Assembly: GCA_034421095.1 (NCBI GenBank)
Contig: DAOUKR010000025.1
Coordinates: 62,001 to 126,000, forward strand
Direction of reading: 5' to 3'
DNA: 64,000 nt
Origin: JAGWBG01 sp034421095
GTDB taxonomy: Bacteria; Chloroflexota; Dehalococcoidia; Lucifugimonadales; JAGWBF01
Shown: in pieces, positions 17,871-26,412 of the stretch
How positions within the stretch are numbered: position 1 is the stretch's first letter
Layout: each line of letters starts with the position of its first letter
The notes under the pieces: model-generated
Seen by the model: the letters and a program-made list of their open reading frames with translations, nothing else
The model's database searches: none
What the model was told of the DNA's origin: nothing
Program-made: the position numbers and the translations under genes

Positions 17871-18899
17871 TCACTTGAATTCCGGCGCTACCTTTTCGAT
17901 GAGTAGCTGCATGGAGTTAATAACCCGGTCGTAGGGTATGCGACCTCCGTAGTTCATCTCCATCACAACGCCCGAAATACCCAGCTCTTCCTCATACTCC
18001 TGGAGACGCTCCGTAACCGCTCCGGGCGTGCCGTACATGACTCTATGGCTCAGTATGTCATCATAGGGAAGTTCGGCCAAGCTCTTTAGTCTATCTGCAG
18101 CCTCCTGGTTGGCTGCAGCGGCGCTCAATTCCTCGGCCAGGTACTTAATCTCCTGCATGGTGCTCATCTCGGGCTCGGAGCGGGCCTTCTCTCCGGTTTC
18201 CGCCACGTAGGCCGGCAAACGAAGCACCACGTCGCCACTTCCGGGGTGTCCCGAACTTTTCCACGCCTTCCGGTACTCTTCCAACCGCTCCCGAAGCTGG
18301 GCCATAGGCGTATTGGTGCCTACGAAGATAGGGTATCCCATGCTTCCCATGAGAGCGTATGTGTCTGCGCTGGCCGCTGCGACCCTTGTTGGAGGGTGTG
18401 GCTGCTGGTAGGGTTTGGGTACCAGACTTACGTTCTGGAAGGAGTAATACTCCCCTTCGTGGGAAAACTGCTCCTCGCCCCACGCCTTCATAATGACTTC
18501 CAGGGACTCGAAAAATCGAGCGCGACTCTCTGTGTAAGGGATGTTGTAGCCCCGGTAAGAACGGACCACCCCGCTGCGCCCTATGCCGAAGTCGAAGCGA
18601 CCCTTGCTGATGTGGTCCACTGTAGCAGCCTCCTCGGCGATGCGGAGGGGATTGGACAAGGGAAGGACCTGTACCGCCAGCCCGACCCTTATCCTGCTTG
18701 TGCGGGATGCGATGGCGCTGGCAATAACGATGGGAGAGGCCAGAACAGAGCGTTCGGGCCTGAAGTGGAACTCCCCCAGCCATAGAGTGTCAATACCCAG
18801 CTTTTCCGCCATTTCTACTTGACCGAAGGATTCCTCAAATGCTTCCGCCTGGGTCATACCTCCCCTGATACGGAAGTCCATAAACAGTCCGAAGTCCAT
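17871..18899 (-). CDS. LLM-class flavin-dependent monooxygenase (tandem copy 3)
   Basis: From ATG 18899 the protein is 342 aa, exactly the length of copies 1 and 2, with MDFGLFMDFRIRGGMTQAEAF at the start. An upstream start at 18950 would add 17 unmatched residues and is rejected. Conserved motifs are AEKLGIDTLWLGEFHF, DHISKGRFDFGIGRSGV and LVPKPYQQPHPP. It is more diverged from copies 1 and 2 than they are from each other. It lies 67 bp after copy 4 on the same strand, so copies 3 and 4 may share a transcript. Confidence 0.9.
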   Translation of the reverse strand: MDFGLFMDFRIRGGMTQAEAFEESFGQVEMAEKLGIDTLWLGEFHFRPERSVLASPIVIASAIASRTSRIRVGLAVQVLPLSNPLRIAEEAATVDHISKGRFDFGIGRSGVVRSYRGYNIPYTESRARFFESLEVIMKAWGEEQFSHEGEYYSFQNVSLVPKPYQQPHPPTRVAAASADTYALMGSMGYPIFVGTNTPMAQLRERLEEYRKAWKSSGHPGSGDVVLRLPAYVAETGEKARSEPEMSTMQEIKYLAEELSAAAANQEAADRLKSLAELPYDDILSHRVMYGTPGAVTERLQEYEEELGISGVVMEMNYGGRIPYDRVINSMQLLIEKVAPEFK

Positions 18900-18966
18900 G
18901 GCCGCCTCCCTCTGCATGTCACGCTTAGCCACATCACGGCATAGATTCACACCTGAGAAGCCGTAA

Positions 18967-20172
18967 CTAGGGCGACTTCTGGAACGGGTCCGTCAACTCC
19001 AACTCGTCGCCAATCTCCCGAAGGGCGGGCAACACCTCCTGGCCCATAAGCTCCAGGCATCGCATGGCGTCCTTATGGCCGATAGAGCCATCGTTGGTCC
19101 ACACCCCCAGAATCCCCGGGCGCACGTCGGACAGCACCTCCCGGAGCTTCCGCACCACCGTATCCGGGTTGCCGATGACCATCCGGTTGGCGTCGAGAAT
19201 CGCCTCGTAGGTCGCAGCGTCAACGCCTCCCGCCCGGAAGGGGTCACTGCGGATTCGCTCCCGTATTTTTTGGTAGCGACTGTCCCGGCTGCCGTAGCCT
19301 ATGGGAAACATGTAATCGGCGGGGAGGGGAATACGGCCAACGCCCACGTTGCCTACCAAGAACCCCTTGCCCACTTCCCTGGCCTTCTCATCGGTATCCT
19401 GGACGTGAATTCGCAGCAAATACCCCACGTGCTCAGGACCCGGCTCATAGCCGTGCTCACGAGCGGTCTCGGCGTAGACGGCTTGCATGTCCTGGGTCGC
19501 CTCCCGGTCCGTCTCCAGAAAGATATAGGGGTAACGGTGTTCGGCGCACCAAACCAGGGTTTCCGGGCTTCCGGTGCCGGGAATCCAGACCGGCGGATGG
19601 GGCTTCTGCAGGGGCAGCTCAAAGGGGTTCACCACGCGGAAGTGGTAGTGCTTGCCCTCCCAGCGAAAGGGACCGGGGGTGGTCCAGGTCTTGATAACCA
19701 GGTCGTGGGCCTCCTGGAACCGCTCCCGGTTATGCAAGGGATTGGTATTGGTGGCGAGGCTTTCGACCCCCGTCCCACGGACGAAGCCTGACACAAGACG
19801 CCCCCTGGAAATCATGTCTATCTCCGCCAACTCCTCGGCCAGGCGCACCGGATTATCGAAGATGGGCAGTGGGTTGCCAAGGAGAACAATCTTGGGCGAC
19901 TTGGTAATCCGGGCAAGGATGGCGGCCTCAAGGTTCATGGCCGCTCCCATGCAGGTGGGAGTGTTGTGGTGCTCGTTGAGCATCAGGCCGTCGAACCCTA
20001 TCTCCTCGCAGTACTCGTACTCGTCCAGGTACTCGTTATAGAGATCGGCCCCCTTCTGCGGGTCAAAGTGGTTGTTGGAGAAGGTCAGCCTTACCGCGCT
20101 GTTGGGGCTATTCCTTACGTCGTCCTCGGTATAGTGGACGTAGGCCCGCTCAGTAAACCTCATCAGAAACAT
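18967..20172 (-). CDS. LLM-class flavin-dependent monooxygenase (copy 4, diverged)
   Basis: A 401-residue luciferase-like enzyme with a longer C-terminus than copies 1-3. Recognisable parts are CEEIGFDGLMLNEHH, IDMISRGRLVSGFVRG and LPLQKPHPPVWIPGTGSPET. The conserved EHH and RGR positions match alkanal and terpenoid-type monooxygenases of this superfamily. ATG 20172 is preceded by CAGGAGG at good spacing. It is the first gene of the four-copy block and has a candidate promoter 80-110 bp upstream. Confidence 0.88.
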   Translation of the reverse strand: MFLMRFTERAYVHYTEDDVRNSPNSAVRLTFSNNHFDPQKGADLYNEYLDEYEYCEEIGFDGLMLNEHHNTPTCMGAAMNLEAAILARITKSPKIVLLGNPLPIFDNPVRLAEELAEIDMISRGRLVSGFVRGTGVESLATNTNPLHNRERFQEAHDLVIKTWTTPGPFRWEGKHYHFRVVNPFELPLQKPHPPVWIPGTGSPETLVWCAEHRYPYIFLETDREATQDMQAVYAETAREHGYEPGPEHVGYLLRIHVQDTDEKAREVGKGFLVGNVGVGRIPLPADYMFPIGYGSRDSRYQKIRERIRSDPFRAGGVDAATYEAILDANRMVIGNPDTVVRKLREVLSDVRPGILGVWTNDGSIGHKDAMRCLELMGQEVLPALREIGDELELTDPFQKSP

Positions 20173-20253
20173 GGAGGCACCTCCTGGTCATTCAAAACCG
20201 GCTTTCACGTACTCACTCAAATACCCTTGCCGATGTCCCTGTTCCGTGCCTAA

Positions 20254-20282
20254 AGGCTACCTTAACCCTCTCCCATTGTCAA
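20254..20282 (-). promoter_or_regulatory. Candidate promoter of the LLM block
   Basis: On the minus strand, a perfect -35 TTGACA (20277-20282), a 17-bp spacer and a weak -10 TAGCCT (20254-20259). Confidence 0.4.
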
Positions 20283-20320
20283 TTTTGCAACCGCTCCCCA
20301 CCTTGGCAAACCTATGAACA

Positions 20321-20384
20321 AGTCCCTTCTCCTTGATGGGGGAAGGTTAGAGCCGGCCCCGTACTCCGGTACGGGACCGGCTCT
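20321..20384. repeat. Intergenic palindrome with a fragment of a dispersed repeat
   Basis: A 16-bp stem with one mismatch, agagccgg.. / ..ccggctct (20349-20384), closes on a 4-nt loop. Just before it, cccttctccttgatggggga resembles the inner part of the repeat at 47586-47664. It lies downstream of the protease gene, but no T-run follows on either strand, so terminator function is doubtful. Confidence 0.5.
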
Positions 20385-20448
20385 TCGCCGGAATGACCCA
20401 GGTTGTTCGGAGGTCACTTAGATTCCTATACCATGTGCCCTGGCCCGG

Positions 20449-22599
20449 TTATATGAGAACCCACTGGGTCTCAGTATTGCCCAGGCTGGAGGTACGCTGC
20501 TGTTCCTTTACCCAGTGACCACCTCCAATGCTCATGGTGTTCCCCGTGTCCGTCCATGATCCCCATATCTCCTTTGCGGGAGGCGGCGTAGACGTTGGCG
20601 TGGGAGCAGGTGCCGCTGCACGGGTCACATCCACAGTGTAGGTCTTCGTCGTCCCGTCCTCCGCCGTCACCACTACGGTTATGGTGTTCTTACCCACCGA
20701 CAGGTTGATTGGGCCGCTCTGTTGTCCGCTGGCCACAGTGGTACCGTTGACCGTTACCGTGGCGTTGGCCTCGTTCACTGTCGGCGTCACCCGCACGCTG
20801 CTGATGGCGTTGCCCACACTGGCGGTATAGGACTCTTCGTCTGATGCAAAGGCCGGAGTGAGCGATGCCGAGGCTGGAGACAGGCTCAGACCGCTCAGCG
20901 TTGCATCGTTGCTGTATACCTGCACGGCCAGCGTGCAGCTGCCCACCTGCCTGGCTGCATAGGTCGTCGCCTCAAGGGTGTACGCGCCTGCGTCCAGTGT
21001 TTGAATTATCCGCGAGTTTCCGGAGACACCGACGTCATTGTTGTAGGCCAATACGCTGCCGGAGGTCCCGGCACCGGACAGCAGGTACAGGTAGGGATCC
21101 ACGGAAGAAGACAGGTCAATCTGCACCTTAGCCCTCCGGCTCAGGCTGAAGCCGTAGAACTTCGCGTAGCGGCCTGAACGGTTCACCGACGGGACTTTAC
21201 TGCTCCAGCTGCCAGTCCGGTTGTAGGTCTGGCCATGGGCAAGACCTCCCAGTGACTCCGCGCCGGCCCGCACCGTCACGCTCACCGTGTCCTTTGTACT
21301 TGCCCCCTTGCTGTCCATGACGGTTAGCTGGAAGCTTAACGCTGCGGGGCCGGTGGGAGCCGTGAAAGTGGGGCTGACTGCCGACGTGTCGCTCAGAGTA
21401 ACATCAGATCCCCCGACCCCGGGCAACTGTTCCCATAGGTAAGTAAGCGTATCTCCGTCCGGGTCGCTGCTCCCTGAACCATCCAACGTAACCCTTGCAC
21501 CAGGGGCCATCAACTGGTCAGGGCCAGCATTGGCTACAGGCGGACGGTTCTCACCGAATTTGATGCCGAGCAGCCGCTCTGCGGTGGATGCAGGGAACCC
21601 GAATCCCCTGCGCTCATCACCGCTGCTGGCCGTTAGAATGCAGGACATCTTGTACCGGTTTTCCGTCCCCGGCACTTTGACGAGACACGCCGCCCCTGAA
21701 TCACCTTTTTTAATACCAGTATTGTCGGTGGGTTCAAAGACGGTCAAACCCTTGTATTCTACGCCACCTAAAATTCTCCGCTCGTTGATAGCCCTGACGG
21801 TAAGCGTGTGTATGCCGCTTCTCGCACCCACCATCGTAAGGATCATGGGATTGCCGGGGTCCCGGGGATAAATCGTGGGGTCCACAACGCCGGGGATAAC
21901 CACCTTCGAGCCATGAGGGTCCTCATGCAACAAAAAGTCGGTGGTCACAGTGGAGTCAACGTCGCATATGGCAAAGTCACCTTCATGAATATCTGTACTC
22001 GATTCTGCGCTAGACCTTGCCGTCCAGGCCAGAATGTCCCCAATCTTCTTGCTTGCGGTCGGGGTGTATAAGATTGCGTTCTCATCACAAAGTTTTTCCA
22101 GTTCAGACTCCGCGACAAGCTCCTGGTACATATCCACGGTAAGGGTAGGATTAAGCTCGTCGCAGGCGGCCATAACATGAGCGGCAGTCACGAGCACCTT
22201 TTTCCCATTGCGCCACGCTACTCCCGTTAATGTGCCTGCTCCGACAGGTTTTAGAGTATCCCCCACGGGCTGCACACTTTGTATGGTTATCCCGCTTGTA
22301 AGCGGCCTGTGCTCATCGTTATGGGTCCCCATCAAATTGATGGTTGTCAGCGTTTCCTCCCAAATCTGCACTGGGATACCATCAATAGAGGGTGGTATCC
22401 GGTCTGCTTCGGACAAGGCGCGCTGATCAACTCTATCTGAAACATACACGACAATGCCGATGATATTCTGCCAACCAGCAGACCAGTGCCGGAAATACCC
22501 TTCACCAACAGCTTGGACGTTGGGCTGGCGCCAGAACAGGGCGTCGTTCTGTAGCCGTACTTGGTGGATGCGCTCTGCGGTAAGATTGGAAGTTGCCAT
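20449..22599 (-). CDS. Trypsin-like serine protease with PKD and cadherin-like modules
   Basis: A 716-residue multidomain protein. Residues 15-85 form an N-terminal domain (DRIPPSIDGIPVQIWEE) like those that precede many bacterial trypsin-like peptidases. The protease domain spans about 97-350, with His141 in LVTAAHVM, Asp208 in EGDFAIC and Ser301 in KKGDSGAA, so the triad is complete. A PKD domain follows (352-445), then a PPC-like beta domain (452-562), a cadherin-like beta sandwich (566-660), a Pro/Thr linker and a Trp-containing tail. These modules suggest an extracellular role, yet there is no signal peptide. An in-frame TAA 18 bp upstream rules out an N-terminal extension. It lies 24 bp after the 148-aa lipoprotein-like gene, with AAAGGAG before the ATG. 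Confidence 0.85.
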   Translation of the reverse strand: MATSNLTAERIHQVRLQNDALFWRQPNVQAVGEGYFRHWSAGWQNIIGIVVYVSDRVDQRALSEADRIPPSIDGIPVQIWEETLTTINLMGTHNDEHRPLTSGITIQSVQPVGDTLKPVGAGTLTGVAWRNGKKVLVTAAHVMAACDELNPTLTVDMYQELVAESELEKLCDENAILYTPTASKKIGDILAWTARSSAESSTDIHEGDFAICDVDSTVTTDFLLHEDPHGSKVVIPGVVDPTIYPRDPGNPMILTMVGARSGIHTLTVRAINERRILGGVEYKGLTVFEPTDNTGIKKGDSGAACLVKVPGTENRYKMSCILTASSGDERRGFGFPASTAERLLGIKFGENRPPVANAGPDQLMAPGARVTLDGSGSSDPDGDTLTYLWEQLPGVGGSDVTLSDTSAVSPTFTAPTGPAALSFQLTVMDSKGASTKDTVSVTVRAGAESLGGLAHGQTYNRTGSWSSKVPSVNRSGRYAKFYGFSLSRRAKVQIDLSSSVDPYLYLLSGAGTSGSVLAYNNDVGVSGNSRIIQTLDAGAYTLEATTYAARQVGSCTLAVQVYSNDATLSGLSLSPASASLTPAFASDEESYTASVGNAISSVRVTPTVNEANATVTVNGTTVASGQQSGPINLSVGKNTITVVVTAEDGTTKTYTVDVTRAAAPAPTPTSTPPPAKEIWGSWTDTGNTMSIGGGHWVKEQQRTSSLGNTETQWVLI

Positions 22600-22623
22600 G
22601 TGTTTCTCCTTTACTATTTATTA

Positions 22624-23070
22624 CTATTTATGGGTTTCTTCTTGCAAACAATCTGAGTAGCGGTCGTTCTGCCACTGCGCATGACGGATGATCGGAAAGC
22701 TCGGCTCTTCCTGGACCTGCACAGGGACACCCTCAAGGCAGTCCGGTGCCCGGTACTCGCCTGGCTGCCTGTTCTTCCTTATTTTGCACACAACAACGAC
22801 GATGGCATCGGCTCTGCCATCGGTAACATCTCCTACCCGGAGTCCGTACGCGTCCTTCAAATGGCCCTTAACCACTGCAACAGTGTTGGGCTCACGCCAG
22901 AGCTGGCCCTTATATTTGTCGAACACCTCACTTATATGCTCTTGTGAGTCTGCCCTACACGAAGGAATTGTCACAGGCACAGGGGTGGGGCAGGTTGCCG
23001 CCACCGTCAGGACGGCGGCAGCGCAAATGAGGACCGACAGAAGCCTGAACGATAATTTCTTGTTATCCAA
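22624..23070 (-). CDS. Short lipoprotein-like protein D (array unit 4)
   Basis: A 148-residue protein with a signal peptide (KKLSFRLLSVLICAAAVLTVAATC) and Cys27. The -1 residue is Thr, so the lipobox is not canonical. Residues 45-125 hold the same domain as the protease N-terminus: LWREPNTVAVV, then the IVVVV strand, then APDCLEGVPVQVQEE. It lacks the C-terminal domain of the three longer paralogues. The start is TTG 23070, placed where the paralogues have ATG and preceded by the same AAGGAGGTGA. It is followed by the complete protease rather than by a mini-ORF. A binding or inhibitory partner of the protease is conceivable, but unproven. Confidence 0.72.
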   Translation of the reverse strand: MDNKKLSFRLLSVLICAAAVLTVAATCPTPVPVTIPSCRADSQEHISEVFDKYKGQLWREPNTVAVVKGHLKDAYGLRVGDVTDGRADAIVVVVCKIRKNRQPGEYRAPDCLEGVPVQVQEEPSFPIIRHAQWQNDRYSDCLQEETHK

Positions 23071-23298
23071 AACTCACCTCCTTATCCTCTGGTTTTGTTG
23101 CAGAACTCCGTCAGCACTCACAGAGGATACTAGTACATTAGTTCTGTTAAGGTCAACTCCCTGCTGTCATGCCGTCGGTTCGGGTCGCCAACCCTGTCAG
23201 GGTGCCATTCTCAAGTACGTCCAGTCCGCCGCTGTCGTTGGTCCTGGCCGACCTTATCCATATCCCGCCTCTGAGAGGCCTGTGTTCCTCATTGGAAT
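23071..23298. repeat. Array intergenic repeat, copy 1
   Basis: About 228 bp that recur with roughly 90% or more identity at 24664-24895 and 26186-26412, and in part at 27646-27743. Each full copy contains the leader with AAGGAGGTGA, a promoter and a mini-ORF. Confidence 0.85.
23127..23156 (-). promoter_or_regulatory. Promoter of lipoprotein D
   Basis: TTGACC (23151-23156), an 18-bp spacer and TAGTAT (23127-23132) on the minus strand. The -35 contains the TGA stop of the upstream mini-ORF. The element is conserved in all four leader copies. Confidence 0.5.
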
Positions 23299-23305
23299 TG
23301 CCCAT
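23153..23305 (-). CDS. Mini-ORF matching the protease N-terminal segment (copy 1)
   Basis: A 50-codon reading frame that starts MGNSNEEHRPLRGGIWI and contains ENGTLTGLA. It matches residues about 90-130 of the protease at 20449-22599 (MGTHNDEHRPLTSGI, then GAGTLTGVAWR), just before the catalytic His. The ribosome site is weak (AGGA). It ends inside the promoter of the next lipoprotein. It is either a remnant of a decayed protease copy or a retained small protein. High similarity of the three copies, mainly over a shared core, is consistent with recent duplication or with constraint. Confidence 0.5.
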   Translation of the reverse strand: MGNSNEEHRPLRGGIWIRSARTNDSGGLDVLENGTLTGLATRTDGMTAGS

Positions 23306-23385
23306 TGTTTTATTCCTGTTTCAGTAATTTATATGTTCGCATTGCGGACCTCGGTGTGTCTTCTCTCAAAGACACCGGGCCTTTT

Positions 23386-24663
23386 CTAAAGCGATACGTG
23401 TCTCCTCTGGTAGTTCATCTTGTTCCCTGTTATAGGTAGCCCTTGCTGCGGGGTGGGGGTAGGTGGTGGTGCCGGGGTGGGCATGGGTGGATTACAGAAT
23501 AGAGCGACATATATCTTCTCCGGCAGTGCCACGAATGCCTCTGCATGGGCAGCGCGCATCTCGTGGTATCGTGGGGAAGACCCAAAGATGTCGATCTCGT
23601 ACAATGCAACATCGGGGTCCATCTCCTTTGCCATTTCCACCATGAGCCCGAAATAGTCGAGGAACGCCAGATGCCAAGCCAGTAATTCATCTGGGGGCCG
23701 TATAGACCGCTTGATCTCCAGCCTTGGCGCAATAATTTCCGCGAAGTCACCATAGCGTCTAATGTCGGGCCTAGGGGGGTTGCAATGGATGTCAATGTAC
23801 TCTTCCAGGGTAACAGGCCGGGGCGGCGTAGGTGTTGTGAGCGAGGGCGTCGGACTGGGCGTTGGCGATGGGACCGGGGTGGGCAGTCGTGGGTCATGCA
23901 AACACTCTGCATAGAGGTACACCCTCTTGGGATTGTGGGGGTCATGCACATTGGAAAGGATGAACCCCTTGCCGTCGCCGTAGATGCCGTAGAAGATGTC
24001 CTGCTTCTTTTTCACGTACCTCTTCCCCTCGAACCCTATCGTCTCCCAGCCTTCCACAGTCTCATCCTGGGCCACGTAGAACTCGTAATCACACACAAGA
24101 TAACCGGCAAAGCCAAGTGTTACCTGGCGCCCAGGTTCAATATATACTGAGTCCCTGATATAACTGCGCTGTCGGCCCGGAGGACGGACGTAAGACCACA
24201 GTCCATAATGCACGTATATACCCTCTATGCAGGCGGGAATGCGGTCCCCGGGGAGCAGCCAATAGTTGGGCACCTCCATGTGAACCCCGATTTCGAGACC
24301 TTCTCCCTCTCTATGCATCCAGCCGTTGTAAAAGGGGTGACTCTGGAACAGAGGCTTGTACCTCTCAACAATGTCTTCTCGCTCCTCTTTGGTGCCGATT
24401 CTGCAGTTAGCCATGTGTTCCTCGGGCGTGAGGGTCGGCGTGGGCAGAGGTATGGGTGCCGGCGTAGCGGTCGGCTGTGGCGTGGTTGTGGGGGTAGGTG
24501 TTGGGGTTGCAGTGGATATAGGCGTTGCCTCAGGTTCCATCGTCGGTGTGGATGCAGGTACAGGCGTTGGGGTCACCGATGAGCAGGCCGCCGCCAACAA
24601 TAGCGCGACCATCGCGCTGATGAGAGCCAACAGAAGCCTGAACGACGATTGCCTTGTACCCAT
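23386..24663 (-). CDS. Pro/Thr-linker lipoprotein C (array unit 3)
   Basis: A 425-residue predicted lipoprotein with an MGTRQSSFRL signal peptide and lipobox AAAC with Cys27. A Pro/Thr linker covers 30-80. The first domain (85-256) has Cys at 87, 145, 191 and 254, and contains RIPACIEGIYV, the motif shared with the protease N-terminal domain, then CDYEFYVAQDETVEG. A second linker (260-283) leads to a mostly helical domain (286-390: TLEEYI, then RSIRPPDELLAWH, then AKEMDPD). The protein ends in another Pro-rich stretch. ATG 24663 follows AAGGAGGTGA. Function is unknown; an outer-surface binding role is inferred from the lipid anchor and linkers. Confidence 0.82.
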   Translation of the reverse strand: MGTRQSSFRLLLALISAMVALLLAAACSSVTPTPVPASTPTMEPEATPISTATPTPTPTTTPQPTATPAPIPLPTPTLTPEEHMANCRIGTKEEREDIVERYKPLFQSHPFYNGWMHREGEGLEIGVHMEVPNYWLLPGDRIPACIEGIYVHYGLWSYVRPPGRQRSYIRDSVYIEPGRQVTLGFAGYLVCDYEFYVAQDETVEGWETIGFEGKRYVKKKQDIFYGIYGDGKGFILSNVHDPHNPKRVYLYAECLHDPRLPTPVPSPTPSPTPSLTTPTPPRPVTLEEYIDIHCNPPRPDIRRYGDFAEIIAPRLEIKRSIRPPDELLAWHLAFLDYFGLMVEMAKEMDPDVALYEIDIFGSSPRYHEMRAAHAEAFVALPEKIYVALFCNPPMPTPAPPPTPTPQQGLPITGNKMNYQRRHVSL

Positions 24664-24895
24664 GATTCACCTCCTTATCCTCCGGTTTTGTTGCAGAACT
24701 CCGTCAGCACTCACAGAGGATACTGGTACATTAGTTCTGTTAGGGTCAACCCCCTGTTGTCATGCCATCGCACTTGCGGGTGGCCAACCATGTCAGGGTG
24801 CCATTCTCAAGTGCATCCAGTCCGCTGCTGTCGTTGGTCCTGGCCGACCTTATCCATATCCCGCCTCTGAGAGGCCTGTGTTCATTATTCGAGTT
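24664..24895. repeat. Array intergenic repeat, copy 2
   Basis: Nearly identical to the copies at 23071 and 26186. It includes a 13-bp palindrome (gcctctgagaggc) that is unchanged in all three full copies. Confidence 0.85.
24720..24749 (-). promoter_or_regulatory. Promoter of lipoprotein C
   Basis: TTGACC (24744-24749), an 18-bp spacer and CAGTAT (24720-24725) on the minus strand. This is the same layout as the other leader copies, with a weaker -10. Confidence 0.45.
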
Positions 24896-24901
24896 TCCCA
24901 T
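24746..24901 (-). CDS. Mini-ORF matching the protease N-terminal segment (copy 2)
   Basis: A 51-codon frame, MGNSNNEHRPLRGGIWI, continuing to ENGTLTWLATRKCDG. It has the best translation signal of the three: AGGAGG followed by six bases and ATG. It begins 61 bp after the stop of lipoprotein B and lies in the same position as the full protease does after lipoprotein D. Gly is replaced by Trp in the GTLTG motif. Short enough to be missed by ordinary gene callers. Confidence 0.55.
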   Translation of the reverse strand: MGNSNNEHRPLRGGIWIRSARTNDSSGLDALENGTLTWLATRKCDGMTTGG

Positions 24902-24961
24902 TTCTTTCCTCCTATTTCAGCAATTTATATGCCCGCATTGCGGGTCTCGGTGTGCCTTCTT

Positions 24962-26185
24962 CTAAAGGCACCGGGCCTCATCCAAAGTGGCACGTGTCTC
25001 CTTTGGTAGTGCCTGCTTCTCCACGACATAGGCCTCACCGGCCGCCTGATATGGTGGGTACGCACTAAAGATTGCCTTGGACTCGTGCAGCGCAAGATCG
25101 GGGTCTATGTCCTTTGCCAGTTCCACCTGAACCTCGAAGAAGGCGATAAGGGCCTCGTGGTAAGCCAGCATGTCATCGGGAGGCCGCAAAGACCGCCTGA
25201 GCTCAATATGGGGCGCAAGGAGTTCCGCGAAGTCACCCCATAGTTCAATTGTGATTTTTTCCTCCATAGGGGGGCACATGGTGGCAATATATTCTTCCAG
25301 GGTAACAGGCCGGGGCGGCGTGGGTGTTGATGTGGACCATGGTGCCGGACTTGGCGTTGGCGATGGGACCGGGGTGGGCAGTCGTGGGTCATCCCAACAC
25401 CTTGAATGGACGAACACCTGCTTGGGGGTGTTGGGGTCATGTCCATTGGAGAGGATAAACACCTCGCCGTCGCCGTAGATGCCGAGGAAGGTGCCACTAC
25501 TCCCCATGAGTCTCTCACCCCTGAACTCTATCGTCTCCTCACCTTTCACAGTCTCATCCTGCCCCACGTAGAACTCATAGCGGCACTTCAGATAATGGGT
25601 GAGGTCGAGTGTTGCCTGGCCCCCGCCCTCTATGTTAACTATCTCGGTCTTTCGTGTATCGGGCCCTTCGCCAAGAACACCGAACCCGAGCCCCTCTTTA
25701 ACGTGCACGGGGATGCCCTCCAGGCATTCGGGTATGCGGAGCTCGGGGGGCAGCAAGTCATTAGGCACGTCTATGTGAACTGTCACTGTGATGCCAACTT
25801 TTGTGCTCCTCGGGCCTGTCACGAATCTACCTTCGCCGTAGCCAACGAGAAAAGGTTGACTCTTGAACAGGTCCTGGTACTTGTTCCGTGCGCTTCTTCT
25901 GCGCTCCTCTGTGTTGTCGTATTCGCAGGCATATACGTCTGGCGTTGGCGTCGGTGTTGCGGTGGGCAGGGTTGTGGGCGCCGGCGTAGCGGTCGGCTGC
26001 GGCGTGGTTGTGGGGGTAGGTGTTGGGGTTGCAGTGGGTGTAGGCTCCGGGGTAGGTTCCATCGTCGGTCTGGACGCAGGTACAGGCGTTGGGGTGGCAG
26101 ATGAGCAGGCTGCCGCCAACAATAGCGCCACCATCGCGCCGGCAAGCGCCGACAGAAGCCTGAACGATGATTGCCTTGTACCCAT
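24962..26185 (-). CDS. Pro/Thr-linker lipoprotein B (array unit 2)
   Basis: A 407-residue paralogue of lipoproteins A and C. Signal peptide MGTRQSSFRL with lipobox AAAC (Cys27), then a Pro/Thr linker to about residue 82. The first domain opens with ACEYDNTEERRRS and includes RIPECLEGIPVHVKEG and CRYEFYVGQDETVKG. A second linker precedes the C-terminal domain (LEEYIATMC, then RRSLRPPDDMLAYHEA, then AKDIDPDLALHE), which ends LDEARCL. This copy keeps the protease-type IPVHVKE motif best among A-C. ATG 26185 follows AAGGAGGTGA. Confidence 0.83.
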   Translation of the reverse strand: MGTRQSSFRLLSALAGAMVALLLAAACSSATPTPVPASRPTMEPTPEPTPTATPTPTPTTTPQPTATPAPTTLPTATPTPTPDVYACEYDNTEERRRSARNKYQDLFKSQPFLVGYGEGRFVTGPRSTKVGITVTVHIDVPNDLLPPELRIPECLEGIPVHVKEGLGFGVLGEGPDTRKTEIVNIEGGGQATLDLTHYLKCRYEFYVGQDETVKGEETIEFRGERLMGSSGTFLGIYGDGEVFILSNGHDPNTPKQVFVHSRCWDDPRLPTPVPSPTPSPAPWSTSTPTPPRPVTLEEYIATMCPPMEEKITIELWGDFAELLAPHIELRRSLRPPDDMLAYHEALIAFFEVQVELAKDIDPDLALHESKAIFSAYPPYQAAGEAYVVEKQALPKETRATLDEARCL

Positions 26186-26412
26186 GATTCACCTCCTTAT
26201 CCTCTGTTTTGTTGCAGAACTCCGTCAGCACTCACAGAGGACACTAGTACATCAGTTCTGTTAAGGTCAACCCCCTGTTGTCATGCCATCGGTTCAGGTT
26301 GCCAGCCCTGTCAGGGTGCCATTCTCAAGTACGTCCAGTCCGCCGCTGTCGTTGGTCCTGGCCGACCTTATCCGTATCCCGCCTCTGAGAGGCCTGTGTT
26401 CCTCATTGGAAG
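26186..26412. repeat. Array intergenic repeat, copy 3
   Basis: A third copy of the leader, promoter and mini-ORF segment, with about the same identity to copies 1 and 2 as they have to each other. Confidence 0.85.
26241..26270 (-). promoter_or_regulatory. Promoter of lipoprotein B
   Basis: TTGACC (26265-26270), an 18-bp spacer and TAGTGT (26241-26246) on the minus strand. Confidence 0.45.

Noticed and set aside
20349..20384. Intrinsic terminator after the protease gene
   Set aside because: The stem is strong but neither strand has a T-run; it is better read as part of the dispersed repeat family.
26294..26296. TGA in mini-ORF copy 3 as a selenocysteine codon
   Set aside because: The codon is CGA in copy 1, no SECIS-like hairpin follows, and the segment after it is also altered; a nonsense change is simpler.
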